DNA from: Winslowiella toletana
GTDB lineage: Bacteria > Pseudomonadota > Gammaproteobacteria > Enterobacterales > Enterobacteriaceae
Reading direction: 5' to 3'
Length of the DNA: 64,000 nucleotides
Assembly: GCF_032164335.1 (NCBI RefSeq)
Contig: NZ_CP134152.1
Span: 1-64,000, forward strand
Position numbers and translations under genes: made by a program. The notes below the pieces were generated by a model. The model did no database searches, was not told the DNA's origin, and worked only from the letters and a program-made list of their open reading frames with translations. Positions 49,843 to 58,244 of the stretch are shown in pieces (the first letter of the stretch is position 1; every line of letters starts with the position of its first letter).

Positions 49843-50394
49843 ATGGCAGGGAGAAAATACCTCACTCATTTGGAAATTGAGAAACTGATCGCCGCAACTG
49901 CGGTCGGAAAGAACGCAGTCAGAGATAAATGCATGTTATTAATGTGTTTTATTCATGGCCTTCGCGTCAGTGAATTAACAAAGTTACGGGTAAACGACAT
50001 TGAGCTGGCAACGAATATAATTCACATATCCCGTCTGAAAAATGGTTTTTCGGTCCATCACCCGTTACAAATCCGCGAGGTAAAGGCAATTAAAGACTGG
50101 CTGAAAGTACGTTCACAATATCTTGATTCAGACACTGAGTGGTTATTTCTCTCACGACACGGTGGTCAGATCTCCCGCCAGCAGATCTACCGTTTAATAC
50201 GCAACTATGGAAAACAAGCCGGTATCAATGTCAATGTTCACCCCCATATGCTCCGGCATGCCTGCGGGTTTGCGCTGGCAGATAAAGGATGTGACACCCG
50301 GCTGATTCAGGATTATCTCGGCCACAGAAATATTCAGAATACTGTTATTTACACGGCAAGTAATGCCGAGCGGTTCAGAGCCATCAATATATAG
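49843..50394 (+). CDS. FimB/FimE-type tyrosine recombinase (distal copy)
   Basis: A 183-residue tyrosine recombinase consisting of only the catalytic domain, as in FimB and FimE, which invert the fimS promoter element. Catalytic residues are all present: R41, K66, H135, R138, H161 and the nucleophile Y170 in YTASNAERF. It shares long identical stretches with the second recombinase at 58245-58793 (for example DTRLIQDYLGHRNIQNTV). It lies at the far end of the fimbrial cluster, about 8 kb from the switch, beside the decayed fimbrial locus, and reads away from it. Confidence 0.92.
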   Translation: MAGRKYLTHLEIEKLIAATAVGKNAVRDKCMLLMCFIHGLRVSELTKLRVNDIELATNIIHISRLKNGFSVHHPLQIREVKAIKDWLKVRSQYLDSDTEWLFLSRHGGQISRQQIYRLIRNYGKQAGINVNVHPHMLRHACGFALADKGCDTRLIQDYLGHRNIQNTVIYTASNAERFRAINI

Positions 50395-50513
50395 TCATCG
50401 TGTTCTGCGCCCCAAAACGGGAATGCCCGCTTTATTTATGAAGGGGCATTTCCTCCGCCCGCAGGCCTTTCCCCTTCACGGCCTGTTCAGCACCTTTTTT
50501 TAACTCCTGTTAT

Positions 50514-51164
50514 TTAACAAATGTTTTTCAACATCAGGAACAGCTCGGAATCGGTTTTCACTCCCAGTTTGCGCATCGCATTGCATTTGTGCGCACTGAT
50601 CGTTTTGATGCTCAGCTGCTTAGCTTGTGCAATTTCACGCAGGTCCATGCCGTTAAACAGATGCCTGAGCACCTCAGTTTCGCTTCGCGTGATCCGCGCG
50701 GAAACCTGTATATTTTGTTCAGTCAGACGCACCAGGTCACAACAGATCCGCGGGCTTAAGACGCGCTTTCGGGCAAACGCCTGTCTGAAATAATCTTCGG
50801 TGTCGCTCAGCGATTCACCGCGTGCGATCAGACTGATATTGCGCTGGTTGACCAGCTTTCGCAGTTCGTTGCCGTTATGGCAAAGCGTATAGACCACGAT
50901 ATCCAGACGGGGAAATTGCTCACTCAGATTTAGCAGAATATCCAGCCCCTGGTGCAGGTTTTCCTGCGCGCTTTGCAGGTCTGTCACCAGAATATCCACG
51001 GAGTGATACATCAGGGCTTCTGAGATTTTCTCCAGACATGTTTCTTTCACGCGGATATCGCAGCCGCTATCAATGGACTTAATCAGTGATGACAGTCCGG
51101 AGAGCGTCAGCGGCTGGCTGTCCATCAGCGCCACGGCGCGGGTCGATGTATGAGTATGATACAT
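50514..51164 (-). CDS. LuxR/RcsB-like response regulator, last gene of fimbrial cluster
   Basis: A 216-residue regulator: receiver-like domain with D15 and D62 (DILVTDLQSA) but Ala-Arg (LIARGES) where the conserved switch Lys is expected, then a LuxR/FixJ helix-turn-helix at about residues 157-213 (RSETEVLRHLFNGMDLREIA, SIKTISAHKCNAMRKLG). No histidine kinase is encoded nearby. Salmonella FimZ and RcsB are relatives in domain plan. It sits 75 bases downstream of a second similar gene and both follow the fimbrial genes on the same strand. Confidence 0.88.
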   Translation of the reverse strand: MYHTHTSTRAVALMDSQPLTLSGLSSLIKSIDSGCDIRVKETCLEKISEALMYHSVDILVTDLQSAQENLHQGLDILLNLSEQFPRLDIVVYTLCHNGNELRKLVNQRNISLIARGESLSDTEDYFRQAFARKRVLSPRICCDLVRLTEQNIQVSARITRSETEVLRHLFNGMDLREIAQAKQLSIKTISAHKCNAMRKLGVKTDSELFLMLKNIC

Positions 51165-51239
51165 AACTCTCTTGCTCCTTGCTGCCGGGCTTCATTTCCC
51201 GACACCGTTCCATTTGCGGATGCCCTTTTGCCACCGGGA

Positions 51240-51953
51240 TTAATGGCTGGCAGCCGGACCAATCTTCGCCATCCATGTGCCCTGGGCAAAAAGTTCACTG
51301 TCATTGTGAAAACCCAGTTTCGTCATCGCATTGCGCTTATGTGTGCTCACCGTGCGGATATCGCGATACAGCGTCTGCGCGACGCTGGAAACGCTCATAC
51401 CCGAGAAAAGACAGGTCAGCACCTCGAGTTCACGGGCGGTGAGTGCCGGGTTTTTCATCGCAGTGTTCGTCACCAGCCTCTTTGCTTTCGGGCTAAGCCA
51501 CTGCTCCCCACCGGTCATCACGTCAAAAACACACTGCACCAGCGCCAGCTCCGGCTCGTGTTTAAGTAACACACCGTTGGCCGGAGAGGACGCCAGCAGT
51601 TCCAGCACGCGATGATCGCTGAAATCAGTGCAGATGATGATTTTCATCTCCGGATGTGAATCTTGCAGATGGGCCAGCAACAGCAGGCCATCAAGCACCG
51701 ATTCCTTTTCGCCGCAGATATCCATGATAAGCAGGGCCGGTAACGAGCGGGCGATGGCCGCCGGGATATCCGCAAGGCGTTGTACATAATTGACGGATTT
51801 TGTGATGCCGCAGGAACCGGTCAGTACACGCTTCATGCCCAGAGCTGTAACGGGACAAGCGTCCATAATCAATACGCCTTCCACCGGTAAATTTCGGCTG
51901 AAAGCGTCATGGGTACCATGACCCGGCGTGAGGTTTTCGACACTGTTCATCAT
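51240..51953 (-). CDS. LuxR-type response regulator, FimZ-like
   Basis: A 237-residue regulator with a receiver domain after an unusual N-terminal extension of about 25 residues. Acidic residue D31, phospho-acceptor D78 (LLIMDICGE) and K131 (VLLKHEP) are kept. The C-terminal helix-turn-helix reads LTARELEVLTCLFSGMSVSSVAQ and RTVSTHKRNAMTKLG. Two ATG codons are adjacent at 51953 and 51950; either may be used. It lies about 140 bases after the minor subunit and is probably reached by the fimbrial transcript. Confidence 0.88.
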   Translation of the reverse strand: MMNSVENLTPGHGTHDAFSRNLPVEGVLIMDACPVTALGMKRVLTGSCGITKSVNYVQRLADIPAAIARSLPALLIMDICGEKESVLDGLLLLAHLQDSHPEMKIIICTDFSDHRVLELLASSPANGVLLKHEPELALVQCVFDVMTGGEQWLSPKAKRLVTNTAMKNPALTARELEVLTCLFSGMSVSSVAQTLYRDIRTVSTHKRNAMTKLGFHNDSELFAQGTWMAKIGPAASH

Positions 51954-52095
51954 AGCTTCCTTGTTTTTTCAGTCACTTCCCGACAGGGACATAATCCGGG
52001 ACAAAATCCTTACGTTCTTTATTGATGGTTCTTATTGATGGTTCTTATTCATGGTACTTGCTGATTTTCCTCAGTTGCTGATCGTTCAAATGGGC

Positions 52096-52653
52096 TTACT
52101 GGTAGGTAAACGTGACTTGCACGCTGCCGACAATCGTCCCCGGCGTCACCTTCCCCTGCGCGCTGTATGCCCGGGCGCGCATGTCAAACGTGGTACTGCG
52201 GGTGGCGGTGTCAATGTTCTGAACTTTTTGCGCCGCGTTTCCCAGTGCCGTACCGTCGCTGGTTTCCAGCTGAATTTGCACCTGCGTGGCGCTGCCGGTG
52301 TTGGCGTACATGTCGCTTTCAGTCTCATCCGGTGTCCCGTTAACGGTCATGGTGGCTTCGGAGGTCGAGGCCGGACACGCCGTCAGCGCAATCGAGAAAG
52401 GTTTCCAGTCTGATGATGAGCCGGCCTCTGCCATCGACGAGGCCAGAATCTTCTGCCCCAGATCCACATTCATTCCGCCGGAAGGCAGGCTGATCGTGCA
52501 CGGCGACGCTTTAATATTGCCGGTGATATTCAGCACGGTGTCTGCGCTGGCTGTTTGCCACAGCGTGCTGGCCGTCAGCCCCAGTCCAAGCGCCAGAACC
52601 AGTGCCGATGCTTTTCCCTTAGTGATTACAAATGCCGTTAAGCCTTTCATCAT
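52096..52653 (-). CDS. Minor fimbrial subunit
   Basis: A 185-residue pilin-like subunit. A long signal peptide ends about TASA|DTVLNITGNIKASPCTISL; two cysteines (SPCTI and LTACPAS) form the pilin disulfide, and the C-terminus VQVTFTYQ has the penultimate Tyr needed for chaperone recognition. AAGGGG lies 8 bases before ATG 52653. It follows the adhesin gene by 32 bases, an unusual place because adhesins are usually last in type 1-like operons. Confidence 0.88.
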   Translation of the reverse strand: MMKGLTAFVITKGKASALVLALGLGLTASTLWQTASADTVLNITGNIKASPCTISLPSGGMNVDLGQKILASSMAEAGSSSDWKPFSIALTACPASTSEATMTVNGTPDETESDMYANTGSATQVQIQLETSDGTALGNAAQKVQNIDTATRSTTFDMRARAYSAQGKVTPGTIVGSVQVTFTYQ

Positions 52654-52685
52654 GGTGATATCCCCTTACCGGTCACGTCCCGGAA

Positions 52686-53780
52686 TTACTGTATTTCTGC
52701 GCGGATGGTCGCGGTGGCGGTGAAATCACCGGTGCCCGGCTCTTTACCACTGGTGTTAATCGGAAATAAGTTAATCTGCGACGTTCCCACCTGAGTAGCG
52801 TAATCCATCGTCAGCGGTAAGCGGCCGCTGAGCGGTGCCACGGTGGCACCCGCGCTGTCCTGGATCCTGACGCCCACATCGGCGTTAGTGGTCGAGAGTG
52901 CGGTCGGATCGTTGGCATCCGGCGTTCCCTGGAAAGAGAGGCTGACATTGACGCCTTCGGAAATATTGGTACAGGCCACGTTGAAATTGACGTTTTTCGG
53001 CGTGAAGTTTTTCGCCATCTGACCTTTGGTGGCGATATCGCCCGACAAGATGTCGTCGAACGGTACCGTGATCACGCCACCGCCATTGATAACGCACGAC
53101 TGCGGCACAGTCACTGTGCCGCTCATCCAGACGGTCGAGACAGGAACGGCCGACTGCGTCGTCGGATCAGAAGCGATATACACATCCACTACTTTGGTCA
53201 GCGGAATGGTTTGTACACCGACAAAAGGCCGGCGGAAATAGAGTGAAATGGTGCCGCGTGCGCCGGTGGCATAAGGATATCGGGCGCAGTTGGCGGCGGT
53301 ATTCTGGTTGCTGACACTGGTGAACGGCGTCGATTTAAAATCGCCAACTCCTCCGGCGATATAAACCTGACTGGCCACGGCGAGAAACTCGTTGATACTG
53401 TAATAATTCAGGTCACCGTCGGTGTACGCCAGCCCGGTATCCGGCACTTTTGCGGTCACGTAACCCCCGACATAGCTGCCAGTGCAGGAACAGGTAACAT
53501 TGTAGTTACCGCTGAGGTTCCACTGATAGGCGTTGTTAACGATCTTTCCGGCCGTGTTTTGGGTCGGGTCGGTTAACAAATAACTCATGTTGAACGTATA
53601 AGATTTTGTCCCGTCAGTCGGGGCGCAGTCACTTGCCTGCGCATTGGCGCTCAGTATGCCACCGGCCAGCATCAGCCCGAACAATGCACCCTTTTTACCC
53701 CCGGACACGCGGCAGAGGATTGGCTGGCGTGGTGAAGTCACGTCTGTTGATAATTGATTCATACGATCGGTCATTTCCAT
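52686..53780 (-). CDS. Two-domain fimbrial tip adhesin
   Basis: A 364-residue FimH-like tip protein. After an N-terminal extension, a signal sequence around residues 30-49 (KGALFGLMLAGGILSANAQA) leads into a Cys-rich lectin-like domain (SDCAPTDGT, NVTCSCTGS, AANCARY). A pilin domain begins near VPQSCVINGGG and has NVACTN and a C-terminal beta strand ending RAEIQ. Ligand specificity cannot be read from the sequence. The stop-to-start gap with the usher gene is 8 bases. Confidence 0.85.
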   Translation of the reverse strand: MEMTDRMNQLSTDVTSPRQPILCRVSGGKKGALFGLMLAGGILSANAQASDCAPTDGTKSYTFNMSYLLTDPTQNTAGKIVNNAYQWNLSGNYNVTCSCTGSYVGGYVTAKVPDTGLAYTDGDLNYYSINEFLAVASQVYIAGGVGDFKSTPFTSVSNQNTAANCARYPYATGARGTISLYFRRPFVGVQTIPLTKVVDVYIASDPTTQSAVPVSTVWMSGTVTVPQSCVINGGGVITVPFDDILSGDIATKGQMAKNFTPKNVNFNVACTNISEGVNVSLSFQGTPDANDPTALSTTNADVGVRIQDSAGATVAPLSGRLPLTMDYATQVGTSQINLFPINTSGKEPGTGDFTATATIRAEIQ

Positions 53781-53788
53781 GTTCCGCC

Positions 53789-56347
53789 TTACCGGCAGTC
53801 TCCGTTAATAAGTTGAATACCCGACGTGGCCGGTTGTTCAGGCAGGCGATAGTTCACCTGACAGGACTGCGCCGCTGAATTACCCCATTTCACTGTCAGC
53901 GTGCCGCTGTCGGACATGCCTGACAGATAAACCTGCCCACCGTCCCCGACAATGCTGCTGTTCTCCTTGCCACCGTTGTTCACGCCTGCGGTGGCACCAA
54001 ATGGCACCGGCTCGCCGTTGGCGCGGGTCAGTGTCATCAGCACACGCTGGCCGACGTTCGGATCAAAGTCCGCACGCACCACCGCGCCACGCGTTGGGAT
54101 CACCGTGGTGCTGGTCAGCGTCATATCGACATTGTCCGGCAAGGTTGAGGTATCAAGGGAAATCTGGTTACGCCGGTACGCCGTGGCGTAAGGCACCACC
54201 GCATAGCCGCGCCAGTCTGTTTTAACCCCGGTATTGCTGGCGATGCTGACATCGTCGGCGCCCGGCGCTTTCACCAGCACCACCGTTTCACTCAGCGGTT
54301 GCGAGAAGGTCACGCCATTTTCGTGCAACAAAATGCCGCCCTGCAGACCGTAATCCATACGGCGCTGCGTGCGGTCATAGCCGTAACCGGCATTCACTTC
54401 GCCGTAACCGCCTTTATAGTCTGCGCTGGCATAGCCGTTCGCACCCTGCCCCTGCGTGGTGTAACCCTGACTGATGTTGTAATTCAAATTGTCATCACGC
54501 AGTGCCGTGCCGCTCAGCCCGACGTTATGTGAGGTATTGCCGTTTTTACTGCTGTTAAGGTTATAGGTGGCGTAACTGCCCGGCAGCCATTTGCTCAACG
54601 GCACGCTGATGTTGACGGCCACAATCTGATCGGTGTAATAGGTCCGGTTGCCGTTGCTGTCCGTGCCATTGCGGTTATAGGTATAGTTAACCCCCCAGGA
54701 AATGCCTTCCCAGGTGTTGTTGTAGCCCACGCTGCCCGACTGGGTTGACCGGTTATTATTCCAGTATTCTTCTTTAACCAGACTCAGCGAAAGCGCACCG
54801 CCCTTTTCCCACAAGTTCTGGCTCAGGGTCAGTTCAGCGCGGCTTTTCTTGTGATCGCTGTAATATCCGCTGCCGCCGGAGTAGCTTTCCAGCGCTTCCT
54901 GCAAGGTGTAAAAACCGGCGGTGGAATAGCGGTAGCTGGCCAGGCTGAAGTTGGTGCCTGACTCGACAAAGCTTTTGCCGTAACGCAGACGGTAAGACTG
55001 ACCGCTGTCTTTTGGCGCGTCTTTCTGTTTAGTCCAGGCCTGCGTCACGTCAGCGGAAAGCGCACCGATGCTGCCGAGGTTTTGACCCAGCCCCATCGCC
55101 ACCGACTGATATTTGCTGGCCGCCTGCAAGCCGCCATACACCGTCGCACCGTGCGATAAACCATAAATCGCGGTGCCCTGAGTGAACGGCGTCTTTTCGA
55201 CGTTATCGTTATACGAGCGGTACTGACCGCTGGTGAAGCTGTATTTAAGATGTCCTTCGCGCTGAAGCACAGGCACCGACGCGAAAGGCACCACCATATT
55301 TCGCTCACTGCCGTCGGCTTCTTTAATCGTCACATTCAGGTCGCCACTGCCCGCTGTCGGATAGAGATCTGAAATGGCAAAAGGCCCGGCAGGCACGTAA
55401 CTCTGGTAGATGACATACCCGTTTTGGCGGATGGTCACCTGCGCATTACTGTTCGCAATGCCACGCACCACAGGCGAGTAGCCTTTCATACTGTCCGGCA
55501 ACATATCGTCGTCAGAGGCCAGCTGCAAACCGCGAAACGGAACCGTATCGAACACTTCGGTCGGTGAGTTACTTTCGCCTAACGTCAGCTGACCCCGCAG
55601 CGCCTGGATATCACGTTGCAAATAGGTATTGATGGAATCCCAGTGGTCAGTGCCATTGCTGTCGCGGTTCCAGGTGGAATAGTTACGCAAACGCCAGGCA
55701 CCCAGATTCGCCCCGGAACGCAGATTCAGGTAATAGGTATTGCTGTTACGAGCGTCGTTTTCCCGCGCTTCGGTGTTCGCGCCGCTGAAGCTGTAGTTCA
55801 TCAGCAAAGCCGGAATGCCCGGTTCCCATTTGTCAGGAGACACGTAACCGCGCGCCTGCGAATTCAGCGCCGCCTGGGGAATGCTCAGATCCAGCCGTTG
55901 CTGATCGAAGCGGAAAGCAGCAGAGGATTGCGCTATCGCACCGGTGAAATTGGCACACTCGTCTGTAGCCTGGATACCGGGGAACATGCCAATTTTCACG
56001 CCCATATCTCGCAGCAGTTCGCCGCTCAGACAGGGCTGCAGGCTTTGCTTACCCGCCGTATCCGTTGTCAGGGTAAATTTTACGTCGCGGGTATCGACCG
56101 CTGAACCATTCAGATAAATATCAACACGATAAGTGCCTGGCGGCTGTAAATCCCCCTCTTCGAAAATCGACAGATCGGCATTACCCTGTGCAGGATTATC
56201 GATTTCCAGTAAGGCCGGGTTGAAATATTCCGCTGCGCTGGCCAGAGGTGTTCCGCCCATTAACATTGCTATCTGGCACGACACCAGCCAGGCAAGCCGG
56301 GAACGCGTAAAGCCGGTCGAATTATGACTTTTCGTTTTGTTCTTCAT
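53789..56347 (-). CDS. Fimbrial outer-membrane usher
   Basis: An 852-residue FimD/PapC-type usher that assembles and secretes the pilus. Signal peptide ends near PLASA; the N-terminal domain AEYFNPALLEIDNPAQGNADLSIFEEGD binds chaperone-subunit complexes; a 24-strand barrel with plug domain follows, and the C-terminal domains contain the conserved Cys pair (AQSCQVNYRLPE and LINGDCR). The N-terminal Cys pair of FimD is also seen (LQPCLSGELLRDMG, DECANF). Length is normal. Confidence 0.95.
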   Translation of the reverse strand: MKNKTKSHNSTGFTRSRLAWLVSCQIAMLMGGTPLASAAEYFNPALLEIDNPAQGNADLSIFEEGDLQPPGTYRVDIYLNGSAVDTRDVKFTLTTDTAGKQSLQPCLSGELLRDMGVKIGMFPGIQATDECANFTGAIAQSSAAFRFDQQRLDLSIPQAALNSQARGYVSPDKWEPGIPALLMNYSFSGANTEARENDARNSNTYYLNLRSGANLGAWRLRNYSTWNRDSNGTDHWDSINTYLQRDIQALRGQLTLGESNSPTEVFDTVPFRGLQLASDDDMLPDSMKGYSPVVRGIANSNAQVTIRQNGYVIYQSYVPAGPFAISDLYPTAGSGDLNVTIKEADGSERNMVVPFASVPVLQREGHLKYSFTSGQYRSYNDNVEKTPFTQGTAIYGLSHGATVYGGLQAASKYQSVAMGLGQNLGSIGALSADVTQAWTKQKDAPKDSGQSYRLRYGKSFVESGTNFSLASYRYSTAGFYTLQEALESYSGGSGYYSDHKKSRAELTLSQNLWEKGGALSLSLVKEEYWNNNRSTQSGSVGYNNTWEGISWGVNYTYNRNGTDSNGNRTYYTDQIVAVNISVPLSKWLPGSYATYNLNSSKNGNTSHNVGLSGTALRDDNLNYNISQGYTTQGQGANGYASADYKGGYGEVNAGYGYDRTQRRMDYGLQGGILLHENGVTFSQPLSETVVLVKAPGADDVSIASNTGVKTDWRGYAVVPYATAYRRNQISLDTSTLPDNVDMTLTSTTVIPTRGAVVRADFDPNVGQRVLMTLTRANGEPVPFGATAGVNNGGKENSSIVGDGGQVYLSGMSDSGTLTVKWGNSAAQSCQVNYRLPEQPATSGIQLINGDCR

Positions 56348-56449
56348 TGTGTTAATTCCATGTTTGCAACGCAGCCAGAATTTCTGGCGCTACTCCCTCG
56401 CCTTCCTTGTTTACCGCCGTGACAGACTTCTTCTGGTCATTAATTCAGG

Positions 56450-57136
56450 TCAGAGACTGGCAATAAAAGGTTTGCTGGTGCCTCCGTAATCGTTGATGAA
56501 TTGCCAGCTCAGTGAGCCGCCGGTGACGCCGGCCGGTAAGTCAAAACTGGCATCAGACTGCGGTGCGACCATGGTGACGTTCTTCATCGCGCCGCCATTG
56601 ATTTTCACGTTAAAGAAAGTGATGTAATGCGCCGACGGGTTGGTCACCTGAATGCGGTTACCGATGCGTTTCCATGTCAGCGTTTTAGCGGACTCTTCCA
56701 GCGTACTTTTCACGCCGGACGGGCGAAAAATCAGCTTGATGCGCGTTTTCACGGCAATCTGCAGGGTGTTTTCTCGCTTCTCGGCGGAAGGGATCGATTT
56801 GATGTTCAGCCAGTACAGCGACTCTTTGGTCTCGGGCAAATCACCGCCCGCACGCACTACGCGCAGAATGTTTTGCTGATTACCGTCAAGGCGGAATAAA
56901 GGTGGAGTCACGATGAACGGCGCTTTGTCAGCCGATGCTGTTTTGCCGTTTTCAGCGCCATCCACCCAGGACTGGATCAGATAAGGCGTTTTATCGGGGT
57001 TACTGATATTGATGGAGGATTCTTTCTTGCCGCCGTCATAGATGAGACGCGTGCCGCCGACCACGACACCCGCCTGTGCGGCCATGCCGAAGGTCATTAA
57101 TAATGCTGCCACCGCTGTAGCGCGCCATGTTTTCAT
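56450..57136 (-). CDS. Fimbrial periplasmic chaperone
   Basis: A 228-residue PapD/FimC-type chaperone. The signal peptide MKTWRATAVAALLMTFGMAAQA is followed by VVVGGTRLIYDGGKKESSINI, with the Arg of the subunit-binding cleft, and by APFIVTPPLFRLDGNQQNILRVVR and TRIKLIFRP (cleft Lys). ATG 57136 with AGGGA upstream is preferred to an in-frame ATG at 57160. It lies between the major subunit and usher genes, as in type 1 operons. Confidence 0.93.
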   Translation of the reverse strand: MKTWRATAVAALLMTFGMAAQAGVVVGGTRLIYDGGKKESSINISNPDKTPYLIQSWVDGAENGKTASADKAPFIVTPPLFRLDGNQQNILRVVRAGGDLPETKESLYWLNIKSIPSAEKRENTLQIAVKTRIKLIFRPSGVKSTLEESAKTLTWKRIGNRIQVTNPSAHYITFFNVKINGGAMKNVTMVAPQSDASFDLPAGVTGGSLSWQFINDYGGTSKPFIASL

Positions 57137-57226
57137 CGTGTCCCTGCCTGTCTTAACCATTCAAATAGACCAGGGGCATGCACTCCCCTGGTCTGACTTA
57201 ATTCAACTGAAGCGAATCAAAAGGGC

Positions 57227-57748
57227 TTATTGATAAACCACGGTGAACTGAGTCACGCCGTTTGCATCACCCACGGTGACTGAGTCGGTCAGGGAGATGT
57301 AACGAGCGCTAAAGTCCAGATTGTTAGGACCGGTGCTGACCAGCGGATAAACAGAGGAGTCTTCGTACAACGGAACCACTTTGTTCTGGTTGTCAGAAAT
57401 CTGAATACCTACGCCTGAGGCAGTGTTGTCACCGGCAGTCAGCGCCAGCACGGTGTTGTCACCAGAAACCTGAGTACCGTCGAAACGCACGGTCGCACCG
57501 GTCACGGTGTCAGGGCAGTCGGTCAGAACTAAAGTGAATTTTTTGGCAGCGGCTAGTGAACCCGCAACAGGGAACGCGGTACGGGCGATATTACCCAGGA
57601 AGACATCCTGGTTTTGAGAAGCAGTATCGATCGTACAAGCCGCATCTGTGATAGTGCCAGTGAAGTTAACGGCGCCATCTGCTGCAAAAGCGGAAGAAGC
57701 GAATGCAGAAGACGCGATCAGGGCAACAGCAAGAAGATTCTTTTTCAC
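57227..57748 (-). CDS. Fimbrial major subunit (pilin)
   Basis: A 173-residue type 1-like pilin, first gene of the fimbrial operon and next to the invertible element. GTG 57748 is the start, with AGGAA 7 bases upstream and signal peptide MKKNLLAVALIASSAFASSAFA. Cysteines C38 (TDAACTID) and C78 (LTDCPD) form the pilin disulfide and the C-terminus is VTQFTVVYQ. An earlier in-frame start at 57775 lacks a ribosome site. Expression should depend on the orientation of the switch at 57904-58215. Confidence 0.93.
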   Translation of the reverse strand: MKKNLLAVALIASSAFASSAFAADGAVNFTGTITDAACTIDTASQNQDVFLGNIARTAFPVAGSLAAAKKFTLVLTDCPDTVTGATVRFDGTQVSGDNTVLALTAGDNTASGVGIQISDNQNKVVPLYEDSSVYPLVSTGPNNLDFSARYISLTDSVTVGDANGVTQFTVVYQ

Positions 57749-57903
57749 GAAATTTTTCCTATTAACATAATGCAAATCGAAACACCTTTCCCGGTGTTCG
57801 AATTAGTTTTGACAAAACCATCTGTCATTCCTTTATTTAGTTCATGAGGTTCCACCCCACTTAATAAGCCGCCGGGCGTGTTTAATCCCGAAACCCAAAC
57901 GAT

Positions 57904-58215
57904 TCATTTTGAACTAAAGTGACTCCTTTGGTTTATTGTGCTAAATATGGAATTTTGTGCAGAATCTAATGCTTTTATATGGGGTTATTATGAGATAAAA
58001 CTAAAGTATTTGCCGGCAGAGTGAGTATGGCGTGAGAAATCAAGCGAAGGGGATGTAAGAAAAAACCGAGAGACTTCCGGTATGTCGAATTAACAAATTA
58101 ATCTATAAGAAACTGAATTTTATATGATTTTAATAAACTTCTGCGGAGGGTGGCACTCAGTATTGACAGAAATTTACCGGCTGATTAGAGTATGCTCCAA
58201 TTTAGTTCAAAATGA
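57904..58215. promoter_or_regulatory. 312-bp invertible promoter element (fimS-like switch)
   Basis: TCATTTTGAACTAAA (57904-57918) and TTTAGTTCAAAATGA (58201-58215) are perfect 15-bp inverted repeats enclosing an AT-rich segment. The total of 312 bases is nearly that of E. coli fimS (314), and it occupies the same position, between a FimB/FimE-type recombinase gene and the pilin gene. The repeat sequence differs from the 9-bp repeats known in E. coli. A sigma-70-like promoter lies next to the right repeat. Neither strand codes for a plausible protein. Confidence 0.85.
58163..58191 (+). promoter_or_regulatory. Sigma-70-like promoter inside the switch, pointing away from the pilin
   Basis: TTGACA (58163-58168, perfect -35), 17-base spacer and TAGAGT (58186-58191, 4 of 6 of the -10). 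Transcription would start about 58198-58200, right beside the right repeat, and proceed rightwards into the antisense strand of the recombinase gene. Inversion would place it beside the left repeat reading into the pilin gene, about 155 bases from its start. Confidence 0.75.
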
Positions 58216-58244
58216 CCCCATTGAAACAATTAATTACAGGTTGG

